Assembly (NCBI GenBank): GCA_023433615.1
Contig: JAEZCJ010000094.1
Coordinates: forward strand, 1-37,697
Direction of reading: 5' to 3'
Length of the DNA: 37,697 bases
DNA from: Bacillota bacterium
GTDB lineage: Bacteria > Bacillota > Bacilli > Paenibacillales > Paenibacillaceae
Part shown: piece after piece, positions 24,101 through 33,032 of the stretch
Layout: each line of letters opens with the position of its first letter
How positions within the stretch are numbered: the stretch's first letter is position 1
The notes under the pieces: generated by a model
Told to the model about the DNA's origin: nothing
Seen by the model: only the letters and a program-made list of their open reading frames with translations
The model's database searches: none
Translations under genes and position numbers: made by a program

Positions 24101-27100
24101 ATATTATGAGGATTATGCGACGGAAGCCGAGAATTGGCTGCCGCCCGATAACGTGCAGTTCGACCCGGATGTCGGCGTCGCCCATCGTACCTCACCTACG
24201 AATATCGGGCTGCTGCTTGCATGTACGGTCGCGGCGCGCGATTTTGGATTCATCGACACGCCAGGCATGATCGAACGGCTCGAACGGACCGTCGACACGA
24301 TCGAACGGATGGACAAGTGGTCGGGACATCTCTATAACTGGTACGATACCGAGTCGCTGCGCCCGCTGCCTCCCCTATACGTGTCGACCGTCGATTCCGG
24401 CAATCTCGTCGGCTATTATATCGCGGCCAAGGAAGGCGTCGCGGAATGGCTGCGCGAGGAATACGAAGAGCGTGCCGGCGCCCCCATCGCTGCTGGCAGC
24501 AAGCGGCAATCGAGCGATCGGGCGGGCAAGCACGTCGCTGCCTCATCGACCGCGGGTCCCGGCAAGCTGCGTCCCGTCACGGTCGATATGGAAGCGTCGG
24601 CCGAGCTTGCGGAAGGGCGGCAGGACGGTCGCGCCTCGCGAGGCGGCGGCAGGTGGCGCGAACGCGGCAGAGCTGTCATCGAACGGCTCGAGCGGCTGAC
24701 GAACGAGACGGACTTCCGACCGCTGTTCGATCCCGGGACGAAGCTCTTCAGTCTAGGCTATCATGCCGGTACGGGAGTCAAGGAGGGCATTCTGTATGAT
24801 CTGCTCGCATCCGAGGCGAGACAAGCCAGCTTCATCGCGATCGCGATGGGACAGGTGCCGGCTTCGCATTGGTTCAAGCTCGGACGCGCCATGACGAAGG
24901 TCGGCAAGGATACCGCCCTTGTGTCGTGGTCCGGCACGATGTTCGAATACCTCATGCCTCCGCTCATTATGCGCACCTACAGCGGCACCCTCTGGGACAG
25001 CACGTATCGTGCCGTCGTCGCCAGGCAGACGGAATATGCCCGCATGCGCGGCGTGCCGATGGGAATATCGGAATCGGGGTATTACGCGTTCGATTATCAG
25101 ATGAATTACCAATACCGGGCGTTCGGCGTGCCCGGCCTGGGCTTCAAGCGCGGGCTGGAGCAGGACCTGGTCCTGGCGCCTTATGCCACGCTGATGACGC
25201 TGCCGTATGCGCCGGGCGTCGCCCTTCGCGAGCTGCGTCGCATGGAGGAGATGGGGGCCAGAGGCAAGTACGGCTATTATGAAGCGATCGACTGCACGCG
25301 CGAGAGGCTGCCGGATAAGCAGGCATCAGCCGTCATCAAGAGCTTCATGGCCCATCATCAAGGGATGAGCCTGCTGACGCTGGGCAATGTACTGCTGCCG
25401 CATAAGATGTATGACCGCTTCCATGCGGACAAGCGCGTGAAGTCGGCGGAGCTGCTCCTGCAGGAGCGCATTCCGGAGCGTCCCGCACTCGTGCTGCATG
25501 CGGCTTCCGCTCCGATGCGGATGCAGGACCCATCGATCCGGACGGATGCGCCGCTGCGCGAGTTCGATACGCCTCATACGGACTTTCCCGAGACGTGCGT
25601 GTTGTCGAACGGGGCGTTCACGACGGTGCTCGACGCGGCAGGCGCCGGCTTCGCCCGTTGGGAGGATCGCGCAGTCACGCGCTGGAGAGAAGACCCGGTA
25701 GCGGATCCATGGGGGAGCGGGATCTACATCCGGGATGTCGAACGGGGCGATGTCTGGTCGGCGGCTTATTATCCTGCGGGCCAAGAGGCAGACGAATACG
25801 CCGCGCAGTTCTCGCTGGACCGCGTGCGGTACGTTCGCCGCGACGGCGAGCTGCAGACGACGATGGACATATGCGTCTCGACGGAAGCGAATGCGGAGCT
25901 GCGCCGGCTGTCGATCTCGAATCGGGGGGATGCGGCACGCGTGCTGGAGATTACGACATACCTGGAGATCGTGCTGGCGCCGCCCGCAGCCGATGACGCC
26001 CATCAGGCGTTCAGCAAGCTGTTCGTTCAGACCGAGTACGACAGCGAGCGCGAGGTGCTGCTGGCGCGCAGGAGACCGCGCACGCCGGACGAGGAACCGC
26101 TCTGGGCGGTTCATGCGCTGGCGCCGTGCTGCGAGACGCTCGGACCGCTCGAATACGAGACGGATCGTGCCTGCTTCGTGGGCCGCGGGCATTCCTACCG
26201 CGACCCGCAGGCGCTCGCGTCGCGGTTGTCGGGTACGGACGGCGCGGTGCTCGACCCCATCTTCGCCGCCAGGCGGAGACTGACGCTGCAGCCGGGCCAG
26301 ACCGCGGCATTCATCGTGGTGACGGGGGTTGCGGGGACGAGGGAAGAAGCAGTCGAGCTTCCGGGCCGCTTCTGCTCGGATCAGCAGGTCGAACGCGCAT
26401 TCCAGCTCGCCTGGACGCGCAGCCGCATTGAGCTGCAGCATATGCATCTGCAGACGACGGATGCTTCCGCATACCATATGCTGGCAAGCCGCGTGCTGTA
26501 TACGCCGCCGATCCAGTCCGCCCGTGCCGAAGGCATCCGGACGAATCGGCTGGGCCAGTCCGGCCTCTGGCCGCTGGGCATATCCGGCGACCTGCCGATC
26601 GTCCTGGTACTGGTCCGCGATGCCGCGGAGCTTCCTTCTGCCGCCGTCCTCATTCGCGGTCATGAATATTTGAAGCGCAAGGGCATCGCGTTCGACCTGG
26701 TCCTGTTGAACGAGACGCCAGGCGGCTACCAACAGGATCTGCGCGATGCGCTCCAGCGGACGATCGAGCAGACCGTGCAGCAGATGCACGGCAATCGCGC
26801 CGGTAGGATCTATACGGTGAATTCGGATCAGCTGGAGGAGGCGCAGCGCGCGCTGCTCCTCGCTTCCGCCCGCTTGACGCTTCGCGCGGACGGACGGAAC
26901 CTGAAGGCGCAGCTTCGCGCAGCCGGAAGCGGACAGAACGCGGCAGCGCTGCCGCTGGTGCCTTCGGCCTCGGCGATGCGGGCAGAGCATGCCGCTCCGC
27001 CGGAGCAAGCGGCTGCGGGCCTGTCGAACCAGGAGCTGGAGCCGCCGCGCGATCTTGTGCTCTGGAACGGTTGGGGAGGATTCACGCCGGACGGCAAGGA

Positions 27101-29492
27101 ATATCGGATACGGCTTCATGCGGGCAAGCATCTGCCGGGACCGTGGTCGAACGTCATGGCGAATCCGAACTTCGGCTGCATGGTGACCGAGCTGGGAACG
27201 GGCTATACGTGGTTCCGCAACAGCCGGGAGTTCAAGCTGACGCCGTGGTCGAACGATCCGGTGATGGATCCGCCGGGCGAAGCATGCTACGTGCGCGACG
27301 AGTCGACCGGGGAATGGTGGTCGCCGACGCCGTCCCCTTCGCGCGAGAAACCTATTGGAAGCGAGGGGAGCGTGAACGTCTCGCACGGACACGGCTACTC
27401 CCGCTTCGAACGCAGCGTGAGTGGAATCGCGCAGCGCATGACGATCTACGTCGCGCGCGAGGACCCGGTCAAGCTAATCGAGCTGAACGTCCGCAACGAC
27501 TCCGGCCGGACACGGGATTTGTCCGTCACCTATTACGCGGAATGGGTGCTCGGCGTCCGGCGCGACCAGAATGCGCCGTATGTCGTGACCGAATGGGATG
27601 CGGAAGCGGGCTGTCTTTTCGCCAGGAATGCGCATCAAGAGACATTCCGTTCGGAGACCGCGTTCTTGCGTCTCTATGCCGGCGAAGGCGCGATTGCCTG
27701 GACGGCGGATCGCGGCGAATTCATCGGTCGCAACGGCAGCGCGTCGGAGCCGGCGGCGATGAAGCGGCGTTCCCTGTCCGGCGCTGCAGGCGTACAGGCG
27801 AACTCGTGCGGCGCCCTCCAAGGCTGGCTCACGCTGGCGCCCGGAGAAGAGCGGACGCTCTACGTCGCGCTGGGATGCGGCAGCAGCGAAGCCGAAGCGA
27901 AGAAGCTGGCGAGGAGCTACGGCGATCCGTCGCGCTGCGCGGAAGCATACACGGAGACGGCGCAATTCTGGTCGTCGCTGCTGGGTCAGATTCAGGTCGC
28001 GACGCCAAGCATCGAGACGAACGTGATGCTTAACGGCTGGCTGCTCTACCAAGCGCTGTCCTGCCGGATGTGGGCGCGTTCCGCGTTCTATCAAGCCGGC
28101 GGGGCCTATGGTTTCCGCGATCAGCTGCAGGATTCGCTAGCGCTGCTCCACGTTAAGCCTGATCTGACGCGATCGCAAATCCTGCTCCACTGCGAGCATC
28201 AATACCGAGAAGGCGACGTGCAGCACTGGTGGCATGCCGAAACCGACCGGGGCATTCGCACGAAGTATTCGGATGACCTGCTATGGCTGCCCTATGCCGT
28301 TGCCCGCTACGTAACCCACACGGGCGACGCCTCGGTGCTGCAGGAGAAGCGGCCGTATCTCGTCAGCGAACCGCTTACCGAGGAGGAGCATGAACGTTAT
28401 GAAGCGACGGTCGTCTCGGACGACGTCGGCACGACGTACGACCATTGCCTGCGCGCCATCGATCGCGCCCTTCGGCTCGGCAAGCACGGACTGCCGCTGA
28501 TGGGCATCGGCGATTGGAATGACGGCATGAACAGCGTAGGCGACGAAGGGCGAGGCGAGAGCGTGTGGCTCGGCTGGTTCCTGATCACGGTGATGGACGG
28601 CTTCGCGCCGATCTGCGAGCGTCAGGGCGATGCCGCAAGAGCGGACGAGCTGCGGCAGAAGAGCCGGGAGCTGGCAGCGGCAATCAACGAGCATGCGTGG
28701 GACGGCGAATGGTATCGGCGCGCCTCGACCGATCACGGCACATGGCTCGGCACGACAAGCGCAGCGGAATGCCGGATCGACGCGATCGCGCAGTCGTGGT
28801 CCGTCATCTCGGGCGGCGCCCCGCAGGATCGCGCCATGCGCGCCATGCAGTCCTTCGACCGCGAGCTGGTCGACCGGGGCCATGCGTTGGCGAAGCTCTT
28901 GACTCCGGCCTTCGATCGGACGGAGCCTACGCCCGGATATATCCAGGGCTATCCGCCAGGCATTCGCGAGAACGGCGGGCAGTATACGCACGGCGTCATC
29001 TGGAGCATCGTCGCTTGGGCATTGCTGGGGCAAGGCGATCAGGCCTTCGAGCTGTTCGATATGCTGAATCCGGTGACGCATACCGCATCGCCGGGCGACA
29101 TTCGCACGTATGTCGGCGAGCCCTACGTCATGGCGGCGGACGTGTATATGTCCGATCCGTATAAGGGGCGCGCAGGCTGGACTTGGTATACCGGGGCATC
29201 CGGCTGGATGTACCAAGCCGGGATCGAATGGATTATCGGCTTGCGGCGCGACGGAGACAAGCTGCTGCTGAGACCGAGCATTCCGGCCGACTGGCCGGGC
29301 TTCACGGCAGAATATCGATTCGGCCGCAGCGTATACGCGATTACGGTGTCGCGCAGCGCAAAGGCGGATGGCGCATCGCAGGTTACCGTAGACGGCAGAG
29401 CGCCGAAGGCTAAGGATGCCGATCCGAGCGCCATGCCTTACGTGAAGCTTGTCGACGACGGGAAGCGGCATGAGGTGCTGCTGACGCTGTAG
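21105..29492 (+). CDS. cyclic beta-1,2-glucan synthase-like protein (GT84 - glucoamylase-like - GH94)
   Basis: This 2795-residue protein is close to the length of rhizobial NdvB/ChvB. After about 400 soluble residues come membrane helices (near 405-470 and 820-970) around a GT84 glycosyltransferase domain. That domain has TLDADTQLP (Asp625, Asp627) and a later HRWVRGDWQLLGWL. Residues about 1200-1480 match the glucoamylase-like domain (SWSGTMFEYLMPPL, SESGYYAFDYQMNYQYRAFG). The C-terminal third is a tandem GH94-type phosphorylase region ending with the GDWNDG motif (2469-2474). In ChvB, GT84 builds the beta-1,2-glucan on the protein and GH94 trims and regulates length before cyclisation. Low-complexity linkers occur near 1125-1195 and 1940-1985. 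ATG 21105 has GGGAGG 4 nt upstream. Whether the product is cyclic in a Gram-positive cell is unknown. Confidence 0.87.
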   Translation: MILNNEQLRQQARELALTHTPTRGSRGAAAALIAKFEEQCKFLRRYAGELQQTHEAGLRPAEEWLLDHADYMAEQAILIRRAFRKSRAHRLHVIRETRDLRVAAICADYLSHVDGLLHVDPFLDYVNAYQEIAVLTIAEASILPLFLRITLIGRLADVMRRVQERRGAGREVDRLLAPLGNDPLSAAKVREALDRSGETMPLSGPVVVQLARRLGEVADHAGEVREWLRCRLDNESESLERIVAYEHRLQASYEVTAGHAIGSLRQIERVEWSDSFEKLCLADRILREEESGSYPMMDAVSRSVLLGRVETLAKRMNVPETLAARQAVELADRYGQQSEQASEAAIDESSSSDQPHGAAPLRQSLAAYYLLDPNGNRALWRALKECSDPRAMPRAAIKRERRAVYFGALALSFGAALLIAAWAAAPSDGYGALPPAGIAAILLLLTVPASEWAVQGLHWAICRYCDSRPLLRFDYASGVPEEATTIVVIPVIWSRPEQVREMAERLELHYLANRDPNIHYALLGDFRDAAAEKLPEDRAVLDAMRAAVEALNEAYGNGQGGTRFLALQRRRQWNQVEGVWMGWERKRGKLVEFAELLRGKAATSYAHQYGDTSVLPSIRYVITLDADTQLPIGTAQRMIGTLHHPYNRPRLNEAGTRVAEGYGVLQPRIGISHESAMRSRFARLWSGEPGIDPYAFAVSDPYQDGMDEGIFTGKGIFDADVFYRVLGTRIPDNRVLSHDLLEGGFLRSGLLPDIELVDGHPATFSAFQHRLHRWVRGDWQLLGWLRRQAKDRDGRPAPVDLTPLTRWQIVDNLRRSLLQPALFALLAAGLLVSWESGLGLLVVAFATLGIPILRALLAPTRLLRRPQSLVAAAAQSGLTLLTLPYQSALLLDAILRTLYRLIVSKRKLLEWVTSDEIDRSNPRKLLGFETGLALTVLFAALAVVADSPLQQAAGIAMAAIWAAAPAAVRFLDRSPAQEDDRLTAAEQQELRALALQIWQYYEDYATEAENWLPPDNVQFDPDVGVAHRTSPTNIGLLLACTVAARDFGFIDTPGMIERLERTVDTIERMDKWSGHLYNWYDTESLRPLPPLYVSTVDSGNLVGYYIAAKEGVAEWLREEYEERAGAPIAAGSKRQSSDRAGKHVAASSTAGPGKLRPVTVDMEASAELAEGRQDGRASRGGGRWRERGRAVIERLERLTNETDFRPLFDPGTKLFSLGYHAGTGVKEGILYDLLASEARQASFIAIAMGQVPASHWFKLGRAMTKVGKDTALVSWSGTMFEYLMPPLIMRTYSGTLWDSTYRAVVARQTEYARMRGVPMGISESGYYAFDYQMNYQYRAFGVPGLGFKRGLEQDLVLAPYATLMTLPYAPGVALRELRRMEEMGARGKYGYYEAIDCTRERLPDKQASAVIKSFMAHHQGMSLLTLGNVLLPHKMYDRFHADKRVKSAELLLQERIPERPALVLHAASAPMRMQDPSIRTDAPLREFDTPHTDFPETCVLSNGAFTTVLDAAGAGFARWEDRAVTRWREDPVADPWGSGIYIRDVERGDVWSAAYYPAGQEADEYAAQFSLDRVRYVRRDGELQTTMDICVSTEANAELRRLSISNRGDAARVLEITTYLEIVLAPPAADDAHQAFSKLFVQTEYDSEREVLLARRRPRTPDEEPLWAVHALAPCCETLGPLEYETDRACFVGRGHSYRDPQALASRLSGTDGAVLDPIFAARRRLTLQPGQTAAFIVVTGVAGTREEAVELPGRFCSDQQVERAFQLAWTRSRIELQHMHLQTTDASAYHMLASRVLYTPPIQSARAEGIRTNRLGQSGLWPLGISGDLPIVLVLVRDAAELPSAAVLIRGHEYLKRKGIAFDLVLLNETPGGYQQDLRDALQRTIEQTVQQMHGNRAGRIYTVNSDQLEEAQRALLLASARLTLRADGRNLKAQLRAAGSGQNAAALPLVPSASAMRAEHAAPPEQAAAGLSNQELEPPRDLVLWNGWGGFTPDGKEYRIRLHAGKHLPGPWSNVMANPNFGCMVTELGTGYTWFRNSREFKLTPWSNDPVMDPPGEACYVRDESTGEWWSPTPSPSREKPIGSEGSVNVSHGHGYSRFERSVSGIAQRMTIYVAREDPVKLIELNVRNDSGRTRDLSVTYYAEWVLGVRRDQNAPYVVTEWDAEAGCLFARNAHQETFRSETAFLRLYAGEGAIAWTADRGEFIGRNGSASEPAAMKRRSLSGAAGVQANSCGALQGWLTLAPGEERTLYVALGCGSSEAEAKKLARSYGDPSRCAEAYTETAQFWSSLLGQIQVATPSIETNVMLNGWLLYQALSCRMWARSAFYQAGGAYGFRDQLQDSLALLHVKPDLTRSQILLHCEHQYREGDVQHWWHAETDRGIRTKYSDDLLWLPYAVARYVTHTGDASVLQEKRPYLVSEPLTEEEHERYEATVVSDDVGTTYDHCLRAIDRALRLGKHGLPLMGIGDWNDGMNSVGDEGRGESVWLGWFLITVMDGFAPICERQGDAARADELRQKSRELAAAINEHAWDGEWYRRASTDHGTWLGTTSAAECRIDAIAQSWSVISGGAPQDRAMRAMQSFDRELVDRGHALAKLLTPAFDRTEPTPGYIQGYPPGIRENGGQYTHGVIWSIVAWALLGQGDQAFELFDMLNPVTHTASPGDIRTYVGEPYVMAADVYMSDPYKGRAGWTWYTGASGWMYQAGIEWIIGLRRDGDKLLLRPSIPADWPGFTAEYRFGRSVYAITVSRSAKADGASQVTVDGRAPKAKDADPSAMPYVKLVDDGKRHEVLLTL

Positions 29493-29517
29493 ACGGGCTG
29501 AAGTCGAGTATGCTATA

Positions 29518-29560
29518 AGGGCCGTTACCCGGTGCGGGCGTACCGGGGTAACGGCTCTTC
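29518..29560 (+). terminator. probable terminator after the glucan synthase gene
   Basis: GCCGTTACCCGGT (from 29521) pairs with ACCGGGGTAACGGC (ending 29555) with one bulged base. The following TCTTC is only weakly T-rich, so termination may be incomplete. Confidence 0.6.
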
Positions 29561-29675
29561 GGCATGCGCGTGTAGCGGCATCGATACCGTTCCGATCCCT
29601 TTCGCCGTATAATAGAGTGACAAATCATGCCATACTACGACTAGACGAGGAGCAGCAGCTCAGATAGCCCCTATA

Positions 29676-30419
29676 ATGGACGGTGATGCGTTAGTGGAAG
29701 ATCTGGACGGTTATGAAATCTATTTGCTGGCCGGCGTTGCGACACGGCCGGGATTCTTCGCGGATTGCGAGGGGCGGTTGACGGAACTGTGCTCCATGCA
29801 AGGGTGGACAGGCTCGGACATTCACGTCCTGTATCCTTACGGGGACTACAGCCGAAGTCTTGTTAAGCAGATACTTGAAGTTCGCCGCGATCTGTTCCGG
29901 CGGCGCAAACGATTTATCGGAGGATCTGCCGCTGCAGGTGAAGTGCGTACGGCGGCTTCGGGGAAACAAGTCGTATTGATCGGACATAGCGGGGGCGGCG
30001 TAGCCGCCTACCATGCGGGCAGATTGCTGCTTGAAGAAGGCGTCGTGCCGGATTGCAGGATCGTGCAGATCGGTTCGCCCCGCGTTCGAATCGCGGATGA
30101 GCATAAGGATAAGGTGAGTTATTTTTACGGCGTGAACGGCGAGGGGAAGAAAATCGATCATGTGACGCGTCTCGGCAGCTGGGGCGGGTTCCGCCGGTCT
30201 GCTTCGGGCGTCCCGGTATGGGACTCGAATCGCTACGCGCCGGGCCATGTCGATGCTATACCCGTCGTGGGGGGACATGCGGATTATTTTCGCGGATGCG
30301 CGCCGTTCGTGCATGAAGACGTCACGAACCTGCAGCGGACGATCGGCTCCGTCTGGCGATGGCTGGGAGACAGCCGGAGCGGAGTCGATCGTCGGCATGC
30401 AGCGACAAGCGGACTCTAG
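29676..30419 (+). CDS. lipase-like alpha/beta hydrolase
   Basis: This 247-residue protein has the nucleophile elbow GHSGGG with Ser105, preceded by the strand QVVLI. This is an arrangement seen in class 3 lipase-like and related alpha/beta hydrolases. No signal peptide is present, so it is probably cytoplasmic. Asp and His partners cannot be assigned surely; His210 region (VGGHADYF) is a candidate for the catalytic His. The ATG at 29676 is the first available start but lacks a good ribosome site. A GAGGAG lies 25 nt upstream, and GTG 29694 is an alternative. The gene converges with the dehydrogenase gene and both stop codons lie in one palindrome. Confidence 0.68.
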   Translation: MDGDALVEDLDGYEIYLLAGVATRPGFFADCEGRLTELCSMQGWTGSDIHVLYPYGDYSRSLVKQILEVRRDLFRRRKRFIGGSAAAGEVRTAASGKQVVLIGHSGGGVAAYHAGRLLLEEGVVPDCRIVQIGSPRVRIADEHKDKVSYFYGVNGEGKKIDHVTRLGSWGGFRRSASGVPVWDSNRYAPGHVDAIPVVGGHADYFRGCAPFVHEDVTNLQRTIGSVWRWLGDSRSGVDRRHAATSGL

Positions 30420-30444
30420 CCGGGCGAGGTGCCGGTTCGGCTAG
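30416..30444. terminator. palindrome holding both convergent stop codons (possible terminator)
   Basis: CTAGCCG (30416-30422) and CGGCTAG (30438-30444) form a perfect 7-bp inverted repeat with a GC-rich loop. The TAG of the hydrolase gene and the stop of the dehydrogenase gene are its two ends. No T-run follows on either side, so efficient termination is uncertain. Confidence 0.4.
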
Positions 30445-31403
30445 TAACCGGTGTCGTAGTCGACGAGATTGAGCATCTTGTCGGCTCCGCTCTCCAGATA
30501 GCGGCTGAGGTTATCGGCGAAGAGCGCGGCGACGCGCGCCTTCAGTTGATCCGTCTGGCCTGCGGTATGCGGCGTCAGGATGACGTTATCGAGCTTCCAG
30601 AGCGGATGCTCCGACGGCAGCGGCTCCACCTCGAACACATCAAGTCCGGCTCCAGCAATGGCGCCGGATTGCAGGGCCGCGATCAGCGCATCGGTATCGA
30701 CGCTGCTGCCTCGGCCTACGTTAATGAACAGGGCGTCGGGCTTCATGCGTGCAAAACGATCCGCGTTGAACAAATGATGCGTGGCTGCGGTGCCAGGCAG
30801 GACGTTAATGACGTAATCGCTTATGGCGAGCGTCTCGTCCAGCTGATCCAGCTTGTACATCGCGTCGATTCCCGCTGCTGCTCCTTCCGAGCGCCTTACG
30901 CCGAGCGTACGCATGCCGAATGCCTGCGCGAGCTCGCCGATCCGCGAGCCGATCGAGCCCGCGCCGACGATGACGGCAGTCTTGCCGTGCATCTCGGGAA
31001 GCGCCGGCGGAGGATTCCACGCAGCGGTTGCTTGGTCACGTACCGCGCGGTGGATGCCGCGCGTCAGGCCGAGCATCAGCGCCAGCGTCGTCTCCGCGAC
31101 TGGCGCCGGGTGCACGCCGCCTGCATCCGTCAGCAATATCCCTCTGCGGCGAAATTCGTCCAGGGGCAGCTTGTCGACGCCGGCCGACCAGGTCTGCACC
31201 CAGCGCAGCTTGGAATCCGGCTTCATGCACTCGCGCGCGGCATCTCCGTTCCAGCCGCACACGATCTCGGCTCTCCGGTAAGTCTCCGGATCGATGTCCG
31301 CGGTCCTTCCGTAATGAATCTCCCATTCGGGAGCGATTCGATCAATGGTTTCTTGATGGTCTGCAGTAAATCCATGCAAACAGATCATGGTTCTCGTACT
31401 CAT
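30441..31403 (-). CDS. D-2-hydroxyacid dehydrogenase (NAD(P)-dependent)
   Basis: This 320-residue enzyme interconverts a 2-keto acid and its D-2-hydroxy acid. The nucleotide-binding motif GAGSIG is at residues 147-152. The catalytic set is Arg231 (NVGRGSSVD), Glu260 (DVFEVEPLP) and His279 (LTPHTAGQ). These positions and the spacing agree with the glyoxylate/hydroxypyruvate reductase and phosphoglycerate dehydrogenase-like group, but the substrate is not predictable. ATG 31403 has AGGAGG 11 nt upstream. The gene is monocistronic and divergent from the ene-reductase gene across a 225-bp gap in which no other gene is seen. Confidence 0.92.
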   Translation of the reverse strand: MSTRTMICLHGFTADHQETIDRIAPEWEIHYGRTADIDPETYRRAEIVCGWNGDAARECMKPDSKLRWVQTWSAGVDKLPLDEFRRRGILLTDAGGVHPAPVAETTLALMLGLTRGIHRAVRDQATAAWNPPPALPEMHGKTAVIVGAGSIGSRIGELAQAFGMRTLGVRRSEGAAAGIDAMYKLDQLDETLAISDYVINVLPGTAATHHLFNADRFARMKPDALFINVGRGSSVDTDALIAALQSGAIAGAGLDVFEVEPLPSEHPLWKLDNVILTPHTAGQTDQLKARVAALFADNLSRYLESGADKMLNLVDYDTGY

Positions 31404-31628
31404 TCGCAGGAGTTCCTCCTTCTTGTGATGTCTAAGTTAATGGCTCCGGCCGCCATGTGTCCCATCCATTATAACGCATTCGCTGCCGGATATGCGATGG
31501 CGGCGGGGCAGGGCTGCGATGCGCTGTCAACGTAGGACGATGTGCGCGATTAGACGCTCCCGGGGCGCGTGCGGTATAATCTACCTTGATACTAACACGT
31601 GTCCCATCATCAGGAGGAATGAGTCGCA

Positions 31629-32669
31629 ATGACAGAGATAGCACTTGATACGCCGCTTGCATGCAAGGGGCTGACGCTGAAGAATCGCATCGTGATGCCG
31701 CCGATGTGTCAATATGCCGTCGAGGCGGAGGACGGGACGCCTACCGAATGGCATTACGTGCATTATGTGTCGCGCGCAGTAGGGGGAACGGGGCTGATCA
31801 TCATCGAGATGACGAACATCGAGCCGCGCGGCCGAATCACGAATCGCTGTCTCGGGCTCTGGTCGGCGGACCAGGTGCCGGCCTATCGGCGTATCATCCA
31901 GGAGTGCCAGCGTTACGGCGCGAAGGTCGCGATTCAGATCGCGCATGCAGGCCGTAAGGCCGAGAATGCCCCGGATCTCGTCGGACCGATGGCAGAAGCG
32001 TTCGATGCCAGCTACAAGACTCCGCATGAGCTATCGACAAGCGAAGTGCGTGAACTGGTTGCCAAGTACGCCGAATCTGCCCGGCTGGCCGTTGAGGCAG
32101 GCGTGGACAGCATCGAGCTGCATGGCGCGCACGGCTACTTGATCCATCAATTCCACTCGCCGTTTTCCAATCGTCGCAGCGATGCATACGGTCAGGATCT
32201 CGCGTTGTTCGGAACAGAGGTCATTCGTGCCGTGAAGGCCGTAATCCCGGCCGATATGCCGCTCATGATGCGTCTCTCCGCGATCGAATATGCTGACGGC
32301 GGCTACGACCTAGAGCATGCGCTCGAGCTGGGCAGACGCTATAAGGAAGCAGGGGTGGACATGTTCCACGTTTCGACCGGCGGAGAGGGGATGCCCGGCC
32401 AGCGGAAGCCCGGGAATTATCCGGGCTTCCAAGTGCCGTATGCCCGCGCGTTCAAGGAGCGGTTCCCGGATAGTCCGGTTATCGCGGTCGGCATGCTGGA
32501 GGACCCGAAGGTCGCGCTCGGAGCGCTCGAAGACGGTTCGGCCGATCTGGTAGCCGTTGCGCGCGGCATGCTGCGCAACCCGTACTGGGCGCTGGCGGCG
32601 ATTCAGGCGACATCCGGACGCCATCGTGATGCCGCGCCTCGTCCGTACGTACCGGCATTCTGGCCGTGA
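31629..32669 (+). CDS. NADPH-dependent ene-reductase, Old Yellow Enzyme family (YqjM type)
   Basis: This 346-residue FMN-dependent enzyme reduces activated C=C bonds and often electrophilic or nitro compounds. The YqjM-type features are present: Cys27 and Tyr29 in MPPMCQYA, the substrate-binding His pair His165/His168 in IELHGAHGYLIHQF, and FMN-contacting segments AIQIAHAGRK and DLVAVARGML. The start ATG 31629 has AGGAGG 11 nt upstream. A TATAAT box at 31575-31580 with a weak -35 (TTAGAC, 19-bp spacer) could be its promoter. It is monocistronic or co-transcribed with the small basic protein gene that follows 73 bp later. Confidence 0.94.
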   Translation: MTEIALDTPLACKGLTLKNRIVMPPMCQYAVEAEDGTPTEWHYVHYVSRAVGGTGLIIIEMTNIEPRGRITNRCLGLWSADQVPAYRRIIQECQRYGAKVAIQIAHAGRKAENAPDLVGPMAEAFDASYKTPHELSTSEVRELVAKYAESARLAVEAGVDSIELHGAHGYLIHQFHSPFSNRRSDAYGQDLALFGTEVIRAVKAVIPADMPLMMRLSAIEYADGGYDLEHALELGRRYKEAGVDMFHVSTGGEGMPGQRKPGNYPGFQVPYARAFKERFPDSPVIAVGMLEDPKVALGALEDGSADLVAVARGMLRNPYWALAAIQATSGRHRDAAPRPYVPAFWP

Positions 32670-32742
32670 ATTTAAGAGATGCGAGAACAGGCGGCAATGT
32701 GGTAAACTAGCAGTATATCGCATATTAGGCGGGGTGAATCAC

Positions 32743-32931
32743 ATGACAGACCAATCGGAACCGAAGAAAATTTCGCTGGCAGACGCCGTGAAGCAGAAGC
32801 TCGCCCAGAAGAAACAGCAGCAAGCCGGCGGCGGCAAGCAGCAGTCGTTCACGCCAGGCGGCGGCAAGCAGCTGAAAGACCAGAACAACTCGAAGAAAAC
32901 GATGACGACGCGTAAGAAACTGGGCGGATAA
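32743..32931 (+). CDS. small basic hydrophilic protein, unknown
   Basis: This 62-residue, strongly charged protein has no hydrophobic segment. It starts with a short amphipathic stretch (SLADAVKQKLAQKKQQQ) and then has two copies of GGGKQ (residues 29-33 and 39-43) and a Lys-rich end (TTRKKLGG). It is probably disordered. ATG 32743 follows GGGGTG by 7 nt, and a clear hairpin terminator follows, which supports its being a real gene. No function is recognised. A nucleic-acid-binding role would be a guess from charge alone. Confidence 0.7.
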   Translation: MTDQSEPKKISLADAVKQKLAQKKQQQAGGGKQQSFTPGGGKQLKDQNNSKKTMTTRKKLGG

Positions 32932-32939
32932 GCCCTCTT

Positions 32940-32967
32940 GATGCCTGCCCGGCTCCGGGCAGGCATC
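32940..32967 (+). terminator. terminator after the small basic protein gene
   Basis: GATGCCTGCCCG / CGGGCAGGCATC is a perfect 12-bp stem with a 4-nt loop. The tail is only moderately T-rich (ATGCTTAT). Confidence 0.7.
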
Positions 32968-33032
32968 ATGCTTATCGGGCTCCAATGAAGAGGCGAGTCG
33001 ACATCCTCGCCTACGGAACGGAGGTTAATCGC

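Noticed and set aside
25326..27392. 688-codon open frame antisense to the glucan synthase gene
   Set aside because: A shadow of the GC-rich coding strand; the opposite frame has clear GT84/GH94 domains.
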